Shown here piece by piece: positions 37,143 to 45,079 of a DNA stretch of 64,000 nucleotides. Source of the DNA: Leptolyngbya sp. NIES-2104 (GTDB lineage Bacteria; Cyanobacteriota; Cyanobacteriia; Leptolyngbyales; Leptolyngbyaceae); contig NZ_BBWW01000001.1 in NCBI RefSeq assembly GCF_001485215.1, forward strand, positions 558,001-622,000, written 5' to 3'. The position numbers were made by a program, and so were the translations under genes. The notes under the pieces are model-generated. The model did no database searches. It saw only the letters and a list, made by a program, of their open reading frames with translations, and was not told the origin of the DNA. The stretch's first letter is position 1; the number at the start of each line of letters is the position of its first letter.

Positions 37143-38168
37143 ATGACACTATCAGAATACAAAACTGATTTAGATTTTTCTTTTGAGCCATCGATTAGCG
37201 CCGAAACAGAGCTACGAATCTTAAAGAACTGCTTACACCAATTCCCGATCGCGATCGCCATTACCACAGGTGCAACTCATATTCTTCAATTTGCAAATCC
37301 CGCTTTTTTACAAATTGTCGAGTGTTCAGAAGAAATTCTGGGTCAGCCCATTTGGCGAGTCGTTTCTAAACTTGCGGGACAGAGCTTTTATGATCATTGC
37401 ACCCACGTTTATCAAACGGGTTCACCGTTGAGCGTTAACACTGTAAGCAATCCACACAGCAGTAATTCTGCGTTAACGGATACTTGCTTCCAATTTGTCT
37501 TTCAACCTCAGCATGATGTTGAAGGCAACGTCGAAAGCGTGCTAATTTATGCAGCCGATATCACTGAGCAGATTCAAACAAACCACCGCATCGAGCAACT
37601 AGAAGGGGTTGCTGGTGAACTCCAAGTTACAAATGAAGAATTGCAAACAACCCAAGAAGAGTTAGAAACGACGATCGAGGAGTTTGATGTCCTGGTTGAA
37701 GAACTCAGAACCGCTAACGATGAGCTGAGTCTTCTCAACGAAGAACTGCAAAGCTTGACCGGGGAACTACAACAGGCAAGCGACGAACTCAACCAATCAG
37801 AGTTGTCTTTGCAGTCGATTTTGTCTAGCTTACCGAGCGGTGTTGTGATTTTGGATCAAGATTTGCATGTTCAGTCCTGGTCGGCGCAAGCTCAAGAGCT
37901 ATGGGGACTGTGGGCAACTGAAGTAGAAGGTCAGCATTTTCTCAATTTGGACATCGGCTTACCGATCGAGCAACTGGCAAAACCCATTCGGACGTGTTTA
38001 TCTGGCGCAGTTCAATCTCAAGACGTTACGCTGGCAGCTACTAACCGTCGGGGTCAATCGATCGAGTGTGAGGTGACTTGCGTTCCTTTGATACATCAGA
38101 GAACTGAGATTGTGGGAGCCATTTTACTAATGCAGCAGAAGCTGTTTACTGGTGGAAAGGCTGCGTGA
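37143..38168 (+). CDS. PAS-coiled coil-PAS signalling protein
   Basis: The first PAS domain lies at about 35-155 and the second at about 225-335 (LSSLPSGVVILDQDLHVQSW). Between them is a glutamate-rich heptad coiled coil with ELQTTQEELETTIEE and ELSLLNEELQSLTGEL, the type of spacer found in CheB-CheR-PAS fusion proteins such as the one encoded at 45-48.6 kb. No kinase, cyclase or methyltransferase domain is present, so it is probably an adaptor or sensor that works through dimer contacts. Tandem NtcA-type boxes lie upstream. Confidence 0.82.
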   Translation: MTLSEYKTDLDFSFEPSISAETELRILKNCLHQFPIAIAITTGATHILQFANPAFLQIVECSEEILGQPIWRVVSKLAGQSFYDHCTHVYQTGSPLSVNTVSNPHSSNSALTDTCFQFVFQPQHDVEGNVESVLIYAADITEQIQTNHRIEQLEGVAGELQVTNEELQTTQEELETTIEEFDVLVEELRTANDELSLLNEELQSLTGELQQASDELNQSELSLQSILSSLPSGVVILDQDLHVQSWSAQAQELWGLWATEVEGQHFLNLDIGLPIEQLAKPIRTCLSGAVQSQDVTLAATNRRGQSIECEVTCVPLIHQRTEIVGAILLMQQKLFTGGKAA

Positions 38169-38200
38169 AAGTTGTTTTGATGAGTTGTTTTTAATCGCTT

Positions 38201-38404
38201 CTAGGGCGTGCTTTAAAACCCCTCACTTCGTTTACTTCCGCCCCGGAATGGAATTCGGGGCTAACAGTGCGAAGTCCGTTGAAACGGACTAAAGAGACTC
38301 AAATTGGCTTTTAGTCCCCTTCAGTGGACTTCGTTTGATTAGCCCCGAATTCCATTCCGGGGCGGGTGAGCAACGCAGTGAAAAGGCTTTAAAACACGCC
38401 CTAG
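38201..38404. repeat. Palindromic MITE-like element, copy 2
   Basis: The ends are CTAGGGCGTGCTTTAAAACC and its inverted partner GGCTTTAAAACACGCCCTAG. The inner arms GCCCCGGAATGGAATTCGG and their inverse form a second pairing. Two hairpins lie inside: AGTCCGTT/AACGGACT with loop GA (38273-38290) and AGTCC/GGACT (38313-38330). There is no open frame. Together with short flanks it fills the 400 bp between the PAS gene and the NACHT gene. Confidence 0.85.
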
Positions 38405-38569
38405 CACAATTACACTACGGCTTAGTAAAGCGTTTGAGTTTGCGATAAGACTTTTCCTAGAGGGGGAATATTTCAGTTTTGCGGAGTCTGCCTCTACCGA
38501 AAGATTACCACTCCAAAGATAAATACTAAGATTCAGGCGCTTATGAGTGTAAGCACAGGGTTTTTTCTA

Positions 38570-38920
38570 ATGGCAAAGCGATCGTTCCAAGCGACAGAAG
38601 CAGGAATCAAACAAGCAAAAAGCGCCTTCGATCGCACGGGCTGGACGCAGGAAAGCTTGGCAATGGAAGTAAACCTCAAGACGCGCCAACCCGTTTGGAG
38701 ATTTTTCACAGGTCGTCCGGTGGAACGTCATATTTTTATCGAATTGTGTTCTATTTTAGGGCTGGATTGGCAAGACATCGCTGAACACTCTGCACCGGGA
38801 GGATCAGAACCTAAACAGGCTTACGGAACACTCCCGGAAATTGATGCTCTAGTGCGTCAGGTACGATCGCAACGCCAAGACAAAATTCAAAATCAGTGTG
38901 TGGCACGTTGCAGTTATTAA
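38570..38920 (+). CDS. NACHT-NTPase N-terminal part (helix-turn-helix), cut off by a frameshift
   Basis: The product starts MAKRSFQATEAGIKQAK and contains WTQESLAMEVNLKTRQPVWR, the DNA-binding-like domain that normally forms the N-terminus of cyanobacterial NACHT NTPases. It ends IDALVRQVRSQRQDKIQNQC and then leaves the conserved sequence (VARCSY, stop). The expected continuation (GTLQLLNVSRP) is present in the next frame, which overlaps. The break falls at TGTGTG, where one TG unit fewer would restore a single frame. An ATG 27 bp upstream is also open; I prefer MAKRS by similarity. Confidence 0.75.
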   Translation: MAKRSFQATEAGIKQAKSAFDRTGWTQESLAMEVNLKTRQPVWRFFTGRPVERHIFIELCSILGLDWQDIAEHSAPGGSEPKQAYGTLPEIDALVRQVRSQRQDKIQNQCVARCSY

Positions 38921-40959
38921 ACGTGAGCCGTCCGGTCAAAATTGACGACCTTTACATTGATGTCAACATCCTGGAAGAAATTGCCAGTCAACAATGGTTA
39001 GAGATTACTGACTTGCAAAATTTCACCCCAAAAGACTTCGATCGCTTTGGACTCGGTGAGATCTCCCAAATTCAGATCGAAGGAATGAGATCTGTCGAAA
39101 CCTACTCGAAGCTGCGGGTATTGGGCAAACCTGGAGCAGGTAAAACCACCTTTTTGCAGCATCTCGCAATTCAATGCAACCGGGGTCGATTTGCAGCGAA
39201 TCGGGTTCCCATTTTTATCACGCTGCGAGATTTTGCCGACGAGTCTAGAACCGCAGACGAGTTCAGTTTAATTCATTACATCCGCGAGGAATTTCTCACC
39301 TCTGGCATTTCAGATCCCGTTGCGGTTGAAACATTGTTGCGATCGGGAAAAGTATTGGTGCTGCTCGATGGGTTAGATGAAGTTTGCGCTCAAGACAGTA
39401 AGGCAGTGGTGAAGGAAATTCGTAGATTTTCGGAGAACTATCAACAGAATCTATTCGTCGTCACTTGCCGCACAGCCGCGAAAGCACTAAACCTAAATCG
39501 CTTCACCGATGTTGAAATTGCTCCGTTTACTCAAGCCCAGATTGATGACTTTGGATACAGGTGGTTTGAGGCATTCACGAAAATCACGCCTCAAGAAGGA
39601 CGAGAACAAGCAATTCAGTTTATTGAGAAACTCAACTTGCCCGAAAATTTACCGTTCCGCCAACTTGCCACGACTCCCTTATTTCTACATCTCGCCTGCT
39701 GGATGTTTCAGCATCAACAACAATTTCCCAGTCAGCGATCGGAATTTTATAAGCAATGTCTAGATGTTTTACTGTCAAAATGGGATGAAACAAAAGGGTT
39801 TGAGCGAGAGGAACTGTATCAAGGCTTCTCATTACCCCAAAAACTCAAACTGCTCAGTCAGATTGCGGCGATCACATTCGAGCAGGGCAAGTACTTTTTT
39901 GAACAGTACAGCGTTGAGGAACACATTAGCGACTATCTTCGCGATTTGCCGAATGCTTCGATGATCTCAGAGGGAAATCGCAGCACGATTGCTTCGCAGT
40001 TCCCCGGAGGGGTAATCGAGCCAGAGGAGCTGCAAATCGAGAGCCAAGGTGTACTCAAAGCGATCGAACTCCAACACGGACTCTTAACCGAACGAGTGCG
40101 AGGGATTTTCTCGTTTTCCGATTTAGCTTTTCAAGAATACTTTACAGCACGAAAAGTTGTTGCAAATTACAATTTGCAAGTCACAGAGCAACCCCTCGAT
40201 CGCTTAGTCAGTCACATGACTGATCCTCGCTGGCGTGAAATCTTTTTGTTAACGGTGACGATGCTACGAAGCGCAGATCCGCTCGTACTGTTGATGAAGC
40301 GGCGAATCGATGCACTTGTGGCTGACGATCGAGATTTGCAACAGTTTTTAGGCTGGGCACACCAAAAATCGCTTGCCACTCCTCCCTCGCCCACTGCCAT
40401 TCGTGCCTTTCACCATGCCCTTGCACACCAGCCGCAACTCGTGCCGCTTCTCGCACTTTCTTCGACGCTCGATCAAGGCGTTTTTCTCGATATGGCATTC
40501 GATGATCTGGTGCAAAAGTGTACGATGAGTGCCAAGCGCAACGCTAAAGGAATCAACGCTGACAATGTCACTCATGCTCGTGCCTGTGTCGATGCGCTCG
40601 ACAATGCTCTCATTCTGGTCATGAATACTAAGTTACATCGATCGCTGCAACAGCTTAAAGATCAACTTCCAGATCTCACAAAGGATCGAAAAGAATTTCA
40701 GACCTGGTGGAAAACGAATGCTCTAGATTGGGCAGAACAGATTAGGACAGCCATCTCTGAGCATCGTAACACTCAGCATCAATGGAACTTTAGCCCTGAT
40801 CAGCAGCAACTGTTGCAACAATACTACGCTGCAAATCAATTGCTGATAGATTGCCTGAATACGGGTTGTGTCGTAACCGCAGCAGTTCGGCAGGAAATTG
40901 AAGCAACCTTACTGCTACCTCAGACGGAACTTGAGGACAGAGAATGGCAGTGGGGTTAA
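38896..40959 (+). CDS. NACHT-family NTPase body (NLR-like), displaced by frameshift from its N-terminus
   Basis: Starting at a GTG, the product reads CGTLQLLNVSRPVKIDDLYI, the normal middle of these proteins. It then has Walker A in LGKPGAGKTTFLQH, Walker B in VLVLLDGLDEV, and helical winged regions with FSFSDLAFQEYFTARKVV. A helical C-terminal domain of about 230 residues follows. Bacterial NACHT proteins include antiphage STAND NTPases that sense phage or cell damage and trigger abortive responses. Whether the split form is translated as two coupled polypeptides (the GTG lies inside the first frame), by slippage, or not at all is unknown. Several small genes lie antisense just downstream. 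Confidence 0.82.
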   Translation: MCGTLQLLNVSRPVKIDDLYIDVNILEEIASQQWLEITDLQNFTPKDFDRFGLGEISQIQIEGMRSVETYSKLRVLGKPGAGKTTFLQHLAIQCNRGRFAANRVPIFITLRDFADESRTADEFSLIHYIREEFLTSGISDPVAVETLLRSGKVLVLLDGLDEVCAQDSKAVVKEIRRFSENYQQNLFVVTCRTAAKALNLNRFTDVEIAPFTQAQIDDFGYRWFEAFTKITPQEGREQAIQFIEKLNLPENLPFRQLATTPLFLHLACWMFQHQQQFPSQRSEFYKQCLDVLLSKWDETKGFEREELYQGFSLPQKLKLLSQIAAITFEQGKYFFEQYSVEEHISDYLRDLPNASMISEGNRSTIASQFPGGVIEPEELQIESQGVLKAIELQHGLLTERVRGIFSFSDLAFQEYFTARKVVANYNLQVTEQPLDRLVSHMTDPRWREIFLLTVTMLRSADPLVLLMKRRIDALVADDRDLQQFLGWAHQKSLATPPSPTAIRAFHHALAHQPQLVPLLALSSTLDQGVFLDMAFDDLVQKCTMSAKRNAKGINADNVTHARACVDALDNALILVMNTKLHRSLQQLKDQLPDLTKDRKEFQTWWKTNALDWAEQIRTAISEHRNTQHQWNFSPDQQQLLQQYYAANQLLIDCLNTGCVVTAAVRQEIEATLLLPQTELEDREWQWG

Positions 40960-40960
40960 A

Positions 40961-41209
40961 TTAGACCCGTTGAACTTCGGTAGCGACTGCATTTTGGGCT
41001 TGAGCAGTGGGGATTAGCGTCCAGCCTGCTTGCCTCAGCTTTTGGTAGGTACTCCAGCCTTTAGAACCACCAGGAATGGGATAATCAGGGACTTTATATT
41101 GAGGACATGCCGTGTAAGGCAGCCAAGAATCGAAGGAACGTTCTCTTAAATGTAGAATCAATTGACCCTCATGATTTGAGCTAGATAGCCAACACATTTG
41201 ACCAGACAT
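40961..41209 (-). CDS. Small conserved-looking protein (hypothetical)
   Basis: The protein has about 82 residues with four Cys/Trp-rich patches (MCWLSSSNHEG, SWLPYTACPQY, GSKGWSTYQKLRQAGWTLIP). The ATG at 41209 has a perfect GAGGAG six bases upstream, which decides the start over an ATG 18 bp earlier. It converges on the NACHT gene with stops only 1 bp apart. I do not know the function. Confidence 0.6.
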   Translation of the reverse strand: MSGQMCWLSSSNHEGQLILHLRERSFDSWLPYTACPQYKVPDYPIPGGSKGWSTYQKLRQAGWTLIPTAQAQNAVATEVQRV

Positions 41210-41260
41210 GGGTAACTCCTCGTTCATTCAACAGTGATTAAAAAAAAGGTTGATCAAATG

Positions 41261-41497
41261 TCAGCTTTGAGCAACATCAGAGCAAAGATACAACGATGGC
41301 TTTAATAGCAGCCAACCGAGTAGGAAAAAGACAGCGATCGAGATTTGCAAAAGGTCTGCGGGCGAAATGGCATGATCAGCAGAGACAGATACAATTCGTT
41401 CGATTGTTCCGAACATCCAAAGCGGAAGCCAGAGAATCCAGATACCGTACTTCAAAGAGAGCAAAAATGAGGAGTTCGACAATGGGTTAGAATTCAT
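41261..41497 (-). CDS. Small two-helix membrane protein
   Basis: About 78 residues with two hydrophobic helices (YGIWILWLPLWMFG and LLQISIAVFFLLGWLL). No ribosome-binding site is clear; a TTG 21 bp upstream is an alternative start. It is part of a run of tiny minus-strand genes. Confidence 0.4.
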   Translation of the reverse strand: MNSNPLSNSSFLLSLKYGIWILWLPLWMFGTIERIVSVSADHAISPADLLQISIAVFFLLGWLLLKPSLYLCSDVAQS

Positions 41498-41574
41498 GGT
41501 TGCAATGAAATTTTTCAAAAAAGCAATTGATCTGCATTTTCAGCAGCATTGTACGGGTTGAAGCTATCAAATTT

Positions 41575-41787
41575 TTACAGCAAGGTCGGTAAGCCTGCGA
41601 TCGTTCCTGCAACACACGTCCAAACGCAGAAACTTCCAATATCAGCATCATCCAGTGCTGTTCCCATTCGCTCTAGTGATATCAAGAGCGAGATGAGCAC
41701 CGTTAGGCAAAACAAAGCATATTGCGAAATAGACATCCAAGATACCTCCAGTTTGTTGTACAAAGCGCAAACCAAAGCAACTTGCAT
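41575..41787 (-). CDS. Small membrane protein, translationally coupled
   Basis: The ATG comes one base after the stop of the preceding gene (TGATATG), so coupling is likely. The product has about 70 residues and two or three hydrophobic segments (YALFCLTVLISLLISLE, FCVWTCVAGTIAGLP). Family unknown. A longer reading would overlap the upstream gene by 62 bp and is rejected. Confidence 0.5.
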   Translation of the reverse strand: MQVALVCALYNKLEVSWMSISQYALFCLTVLISLLISLERMGTALDDADIGSFCVWTCVAGTIAGLPTLL

Positions 41788-41788
41788 A

Positions 41789-41998
41789 TCATGCTGCCCG
41801 CAAATCTGACTCAGCCAGAACCACCATTGTTTCTGCACCGATTCTGCCAAACTCAGGCTCTACTCCTAATGCCATCTCAATCGAATAAGTCCAGGTTCCA
41901 GCTTCGGGTTTGTAGCTTCGCACAATTCCTTCTCCGCCCACAAACCTCACTCGTTGAGCATTATGAAAACCTGGTACTCTGATCAAAGTTGCAGCCAT
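41789..41998 (-). CDS. Small conserved cyanobacterial protein
   Basis: The 69-residue product contains FVGGEGIVRSYKPEAGTWTY, SIEMALGVEPEFGRIGAET and a final VVLAESDL. I recall this pattern from short cyanobacterial hypothetical proteins, with a probable small beta-barrel fold. AGGAG lies ten bases before the ATG. It is the first of the small minus-strand genes. Confidence 0.68.
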   Translation of the reverse strand: MAATLIRVPGFHNAQRVRFVGGEGIVRSYKPEAGTWTYSIEMALGVEPEFGRIGAETMVVLAESDLRAA

Positions 41999-42220
41999 GA
42001 GCTAGACACTCCTAATTCAGTGTGGATACTTTCTGTTTTACTGAAAGCAACCCGACCTGTTTTGTATCTTTTTGAGGAAAGTAACCCATTAAATTCTGCA
42101 ACTTTTGAGCGTTTTTGATGGAATTGATACAACTGAAACACAATTGAAACAGGCGCTTAAGCGCGATCGCAAATCGACTTGAATCTGTCATCAATTAGCA
42201 TCAACATAACTAGATTGCGA

Positions 42221-43261
42221 TTAAGCAGGTTGTTCTTCCTCGTCTTCGGCGATCGTTCGTTTTGTCGCAAAGCCGTTGAGAACAATTCCCCGAATCAGGG
42301 CTACTTCCTCATCCAAGCGATTCGCATGATCGTTGTATTTTGTGGCTGCATCTAGCAAGCTGTGACCTTCCATGCGCTCTGCCATCTGACGCGAAAACGT
42401 GACTTTTTCCTCCATGACTCGAATCGCTGACCAAAGCGCGTTTTCCAGGTTTTGGGTTTGCTCTGCTAGGAAAACATTCGCTGTAAATGAATGCCCGGTG
42501 TGACAGCGAAACCGAAGTGGCTCACTGTTACCAATCTGCCAAATACTCCCGTTACATTCAGGACAGGTATAAGTTGTTCGAGTGCCGATCGCTTCGACAT
42601 TCTTCAGAAATTCCTGGGTATTCATTTTTTGTTCAGCAATATTCGATTCGACTTCGATTTCTTGAGTCACGGGATAGGCTTCCTCTGATTCTGCGGGTTC
42701 TTTCGATAAACGGACTAAAAGGTTTGGAATGTCAGCCAACGGCAAGCAGTGATCGACCTTGACAAACTGTAAAGCGCTCTTTGCCATGCTGGGGTATTCT
42801 GCTTCTTTCGGGTCTTGGACGATCGCGACTCCGCCCCGTTTCTTAACTGCTTGCAACCCGACCGTACCATCATCGAGATAGCCGGTCAGGACTACCCCTA
42901 ACACCCTTGGACCATAAGCGCGGGCAGCGGAACGAAAGAGCGTATCGATCGCGGGTCTAAATCGGTTTTCCTGCGGTCCACGGACGACCCGCACATAGCC
43001 CTGATTCAGCAGTAAATGATAATCAGGCGGAGCAATATAAATTCGTCCGGATTGAATTGCTTCACCATCTACGGGGTGAGAAGCGGGAAGGGAACCGACA
43101 TCCGAAAGAATTTTAGGGAGAATACTAGGTTTGTTGGGTTCGAGGTGTTGAACGACTAGTAAGACAGCATCTAGATCAGCAGGCAAAGCGCCAACGATCG
43201 CGCCTAGCGCTTTGAGTCCACCCGCTGAAGTTCCAATCACAATAATGTCATGTCCAGGCAT
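42221..43261 (-). CDS. CheB-type protein-glutamate methylesterase with zinc-ribbon tail
   Basis: The catalytic residues of the CheB methylesterase domain are present: S12 in GTSAGGLKA, H39 in VQHLEP and D131 in GYLDDGTVGL. There is no N-terminal receiver. The C-terminal part has a metal-binding motif CPEC (233-236) with C253 and H257 in RFRCHTGHSF, then a helical tail. Such stand-alone CheB proteins occur next to CheR-like or PAS-kinase hybrids outside flagellar systems. The split CheB-CheR kinase lies 2 kb away. The substrate receptor is unknown. Confidence 0.88.
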   Translation of the reverse strand: MPGHDIIVIGTSAGGLKALGAIVGALPADLDAVLLVVQHLEPNKPSILPKILSDVGSLPASHPVDGEAIQSGRIYIAPPDYHLLLNQGYVRVVRGPQENRFRPAIDTLFRSAARAYGPRVLGVVLTGYLDDGTVGLQAVKKRGGVAIVQDPKEAEYPSMAKSALQFVKVDHCLPLADIPNLLVRLSKEPAESEEAYPVTQEIEVESNIAEQKMNTQEFLKNVEAIGTRTTYTCPECNGSIWQIGNSEPLRFRCHTGHSFTANVFLAEQTQNLENALWSAIRVMEEKVTFSRQMAERMEGHSLLDAATKYNDHANRLDEEVALIRGIVLNGFATKRTIAEDEEEQPA

Positions 43262-43426
43262 GTGTTTCTTTTTACCCTTATAAATAGTTCAATCGAGTCT
43301 GCATCTTTGGAATGTTTTAGTGCAATTCAAACAATAAATATACAAATTAGACAGTTACTGAAACATCGTTTCCAATAGCAGAATGCGATACTAGGCTCTA
43401 GTCTACAGTCACAGCTATACCGTGTA

Positions 43427-43690
43427 ATGAAACGCTTGCACTGTACTTCTGTTAGCGCAATTTCCTTAACAATTCAACCTTTTAAAATGGAAACGTCATC
43501 AACTAATTCAATGCAGTTGAAAACCCAAACAATGAGAGGTCATTATCATCAACAGAATTCTTCAACCAGAAATGAGTCCGTTCTCAGTCAGCAGACTTGT
43601 CTCTGTTGCTCAACTGTTTTACTTCGTCATATACGATCGGGAAAACTCTACTGGCGCTGTAGCTACTGCCGTCAGGAAATGCCAGTTTGA
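43427..43690 (+). CDS. Small zinc-ribbon protein
   Basis: The C-terminal 35 residues hold two CxxC pairs: TCLCCSTVLLRHIRSGKLYW and CSYCRQEMP. This resembles short cyanobacterial zinc-ribbon proteins ending in QEMP. The N-terminal 50 residues are Ser/Thr/Gln-rich and may not be translated, since internal ATG codons (MET, MRG) are alternatives. The function is unknown; binding of nucleic acid or protein is possible. Confidence 0.55.
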   Translation: MKRLHCTSVSAISLTIQPFKMETSSTNSMQLKTQTMRGHYHQQNSSTRNESVLSQQTCLCCSTVLLRHIRSGKLYWRCSYCRQEMPV

Positions 43691-43770
43691 AGTTGTACCC
43701 AATTGGTCTTTAGGTGCTACAGATGGATTCAGTATTAGGCTTAATACTGGAATGCTTCTTGTAGTTAAAT

Positions 43771-43985
43771 TTTAGAGAGTGTTTGAAAAGTATAAAAAGT
43801 CTCTTCGCTCTCGTTTGACTCCCGCCCTGAAATGAATTTCGGGCTAACCGACGAAAGTCTACTGAAGTAGACTGGGAAACAGTTTGAAGTTCTTAGTCCA
43901 TTTCAATGGACTTGCGCCGATTAGCCCGAAATTTATTTCAGGGCGGGTTGCGGCAACAACGATTACTTTTCAAACATCCTCTTAG
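43771..43985. repeat. Palindromic MITE-like element, copy 3
   Basis: The ends share GTTTGAAAAGTAT and its inverse TACTTTTCAAAC. The inner arms CCCGCCCTGAAATGAATTTC and their inverse pair, and two perfect 8 bp hairpins lie inside: AGTCTACT-GA-AGTAGACT (43856-43873) and AGTCCATT-TC-AATGGACT (43895-43912). It shares its ends with copy 4. It occupies most of the gap between the zinc-ribbon gene and the convergent high-light-inducible protein gene. Confidence 0.88.
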
Positions 43986-44063
43986 ACGAATATAGCCGAA
44001 AGCCCTCTTCCAATTGCTGGAAAAGGGCTTCGCATTCTTCTAAGTGTAGAAGAGATTTACTTC

Positions 44064-44264
44064 CTACTTCACTAAATGCAACAGGTCGCGAATGACGCTG
44101 TAGCCAGCCAAGTCCCAAAGGAGATATGCGGTGAAACCGATCATCGCAAAACGCCCATTCCAAAGTTCAGCTTGGGGATTCCAACCAAATAAGAAAGCGT
44201 TGCGATCGGCTCCATTGTATGCCTTAGCGATCGAAGGTAGTTCAGTTGCTTTGTTAGCTTGCAT
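44064..44264 (-). CDS. High-light-inducible protein (HLIP, chlorophyll a/b-binding-like)
   Basis: The 66-residue protein has one transmembrane helix with the signature AELWNGRFAMIGF (ExxNGRxAMIGF), whose Glu and Asn bind chlorophyll in this family. HLIPs sit in thylakoid membranes, protect chlorophyll-synthesis and photosystem intermediates and dissipate energy. AAGGA is nine bases before the chosen ATG; an ATG three codons upstream overlaps that site and is less likely. Expression under high light is expected from the family. Confidence 0.9.
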   Translation of the reverse strand: MQANKATELPSIAKAYNGADRNAFLFGWNPQAELWNGRFAMIGFTAYLLWDLAGYSVIRDLLHLVK

Positions 44265-44344
44265 GATTAACATTCCTTAGTGTTTTGTTATATTTCTATA
44301 CTATTCGCAAATTCAACAATTGCTGTCCACCTTTAGAGCCAGAT

Positions 44345-45079
44345 CTACTGGGTCAGGTTGGCGATCGCAATCGCGAGTTGAATCGAATCAATCGGTTTTG
44401 TCAGGTGAATTTGAAAACCAGATTCGATCGAGAGCGTCCGTTCTCGATCGCTCGCATAAGCCGTCAACGCGATCGCGGGAATCTGTCCACCGACCTCAAG
44501 CAATCTGATGCGACGAATCAGGGAATAACCATCCTCTTTTGGCATTCCGATATCCGCTAAAAGCAAGTCGTATCGGTCAGGATTCTCTGTTAAAACCGCG
44601 ATCGCGTCCTTTGCTGAGGCAGCCATCTCCACTTCAGCCCCAAAGTCTTCTAACAACCATTTGATCAAGTCGCGGCTTCCCGCATCGTCATCGACTGCTA
44701 GAATACATAACCCAGCGAGTGAGGGGACTTCAGCGATCGGTAAATCTAGCGGTTCTGCTGTATCGATTGGTTCTAAATCAGTGGATGGTCTCTCTTCTTG
44801 AGATGAAGGTTCTGTCTGGGTGGCATTCTCTGTGAAGTGCATCGGCAACTTGACCGTCAGGGCTGCACCTTGATTTTCACCGGGACTTGCCGCCTCAACA
44901 GTGCCTCCGTGAAGCTCGATGAGATACCGCACGATCGATAAGCCGAGTCCGAGTCCCTGACTTGTTTTAGTGCTGCTAGAATCGCCTTGACGAAAGCGAT
45001 CAAAGATATACGGCAGCAAGTCTGCCTTAATGCCTTGTCCCGTATCGCTGACTCGAATCTGCGCTTGACTTGTCCACAA
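44345..45079 (-). CDS. C-terminal part of the split hybrid kinase (HATPase second half plus receiver)
   Basis: The frame continues the preceding kinase: [20 protein letters not shown] (G1 box), [12 protein letters not shown] (F box), [15 protein letters not shown] (G2 box), then a linker and a complete receiver with [12 protein letters not shown], phospho-acceptor in [14 protein letters not shown] and HLTKPIDSI. It has no plausible start of its own (only a TTG inside the upstream frame). Joined to the upstream frame by a one-base shift it would complete a protein of about 1,400 residues. Confidence 0.8.
   Translation of the reverse strand: MWTSQAQIRVSDTGQGIKADLLPYIFDRFRQGDSSSTKTSQGLGLGLSIVRYLIELHGGTVEAASPGENQGAALTVKLPMHFTENATQTEPSSQEERPSTDLEPIDTAEPLDLPIAEVPSLAGLCILAVDDDAGSRDLIKWLLEDFGAEVEMAASAKDAIAVLTENPDRYDLLLADIGMPKEDGYSLIRRIRLLEVGGQIPAIALTAYASDRERTLSIESGFQIHLTKPIDSIQLAIAIANLTQ

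Noticed and set aside
42012-42194. A 60-codon minus-strand frame between the small genes and cheB
   Set aside because: No ribosome-binding site or family signal; composition fits non-coding DNA.
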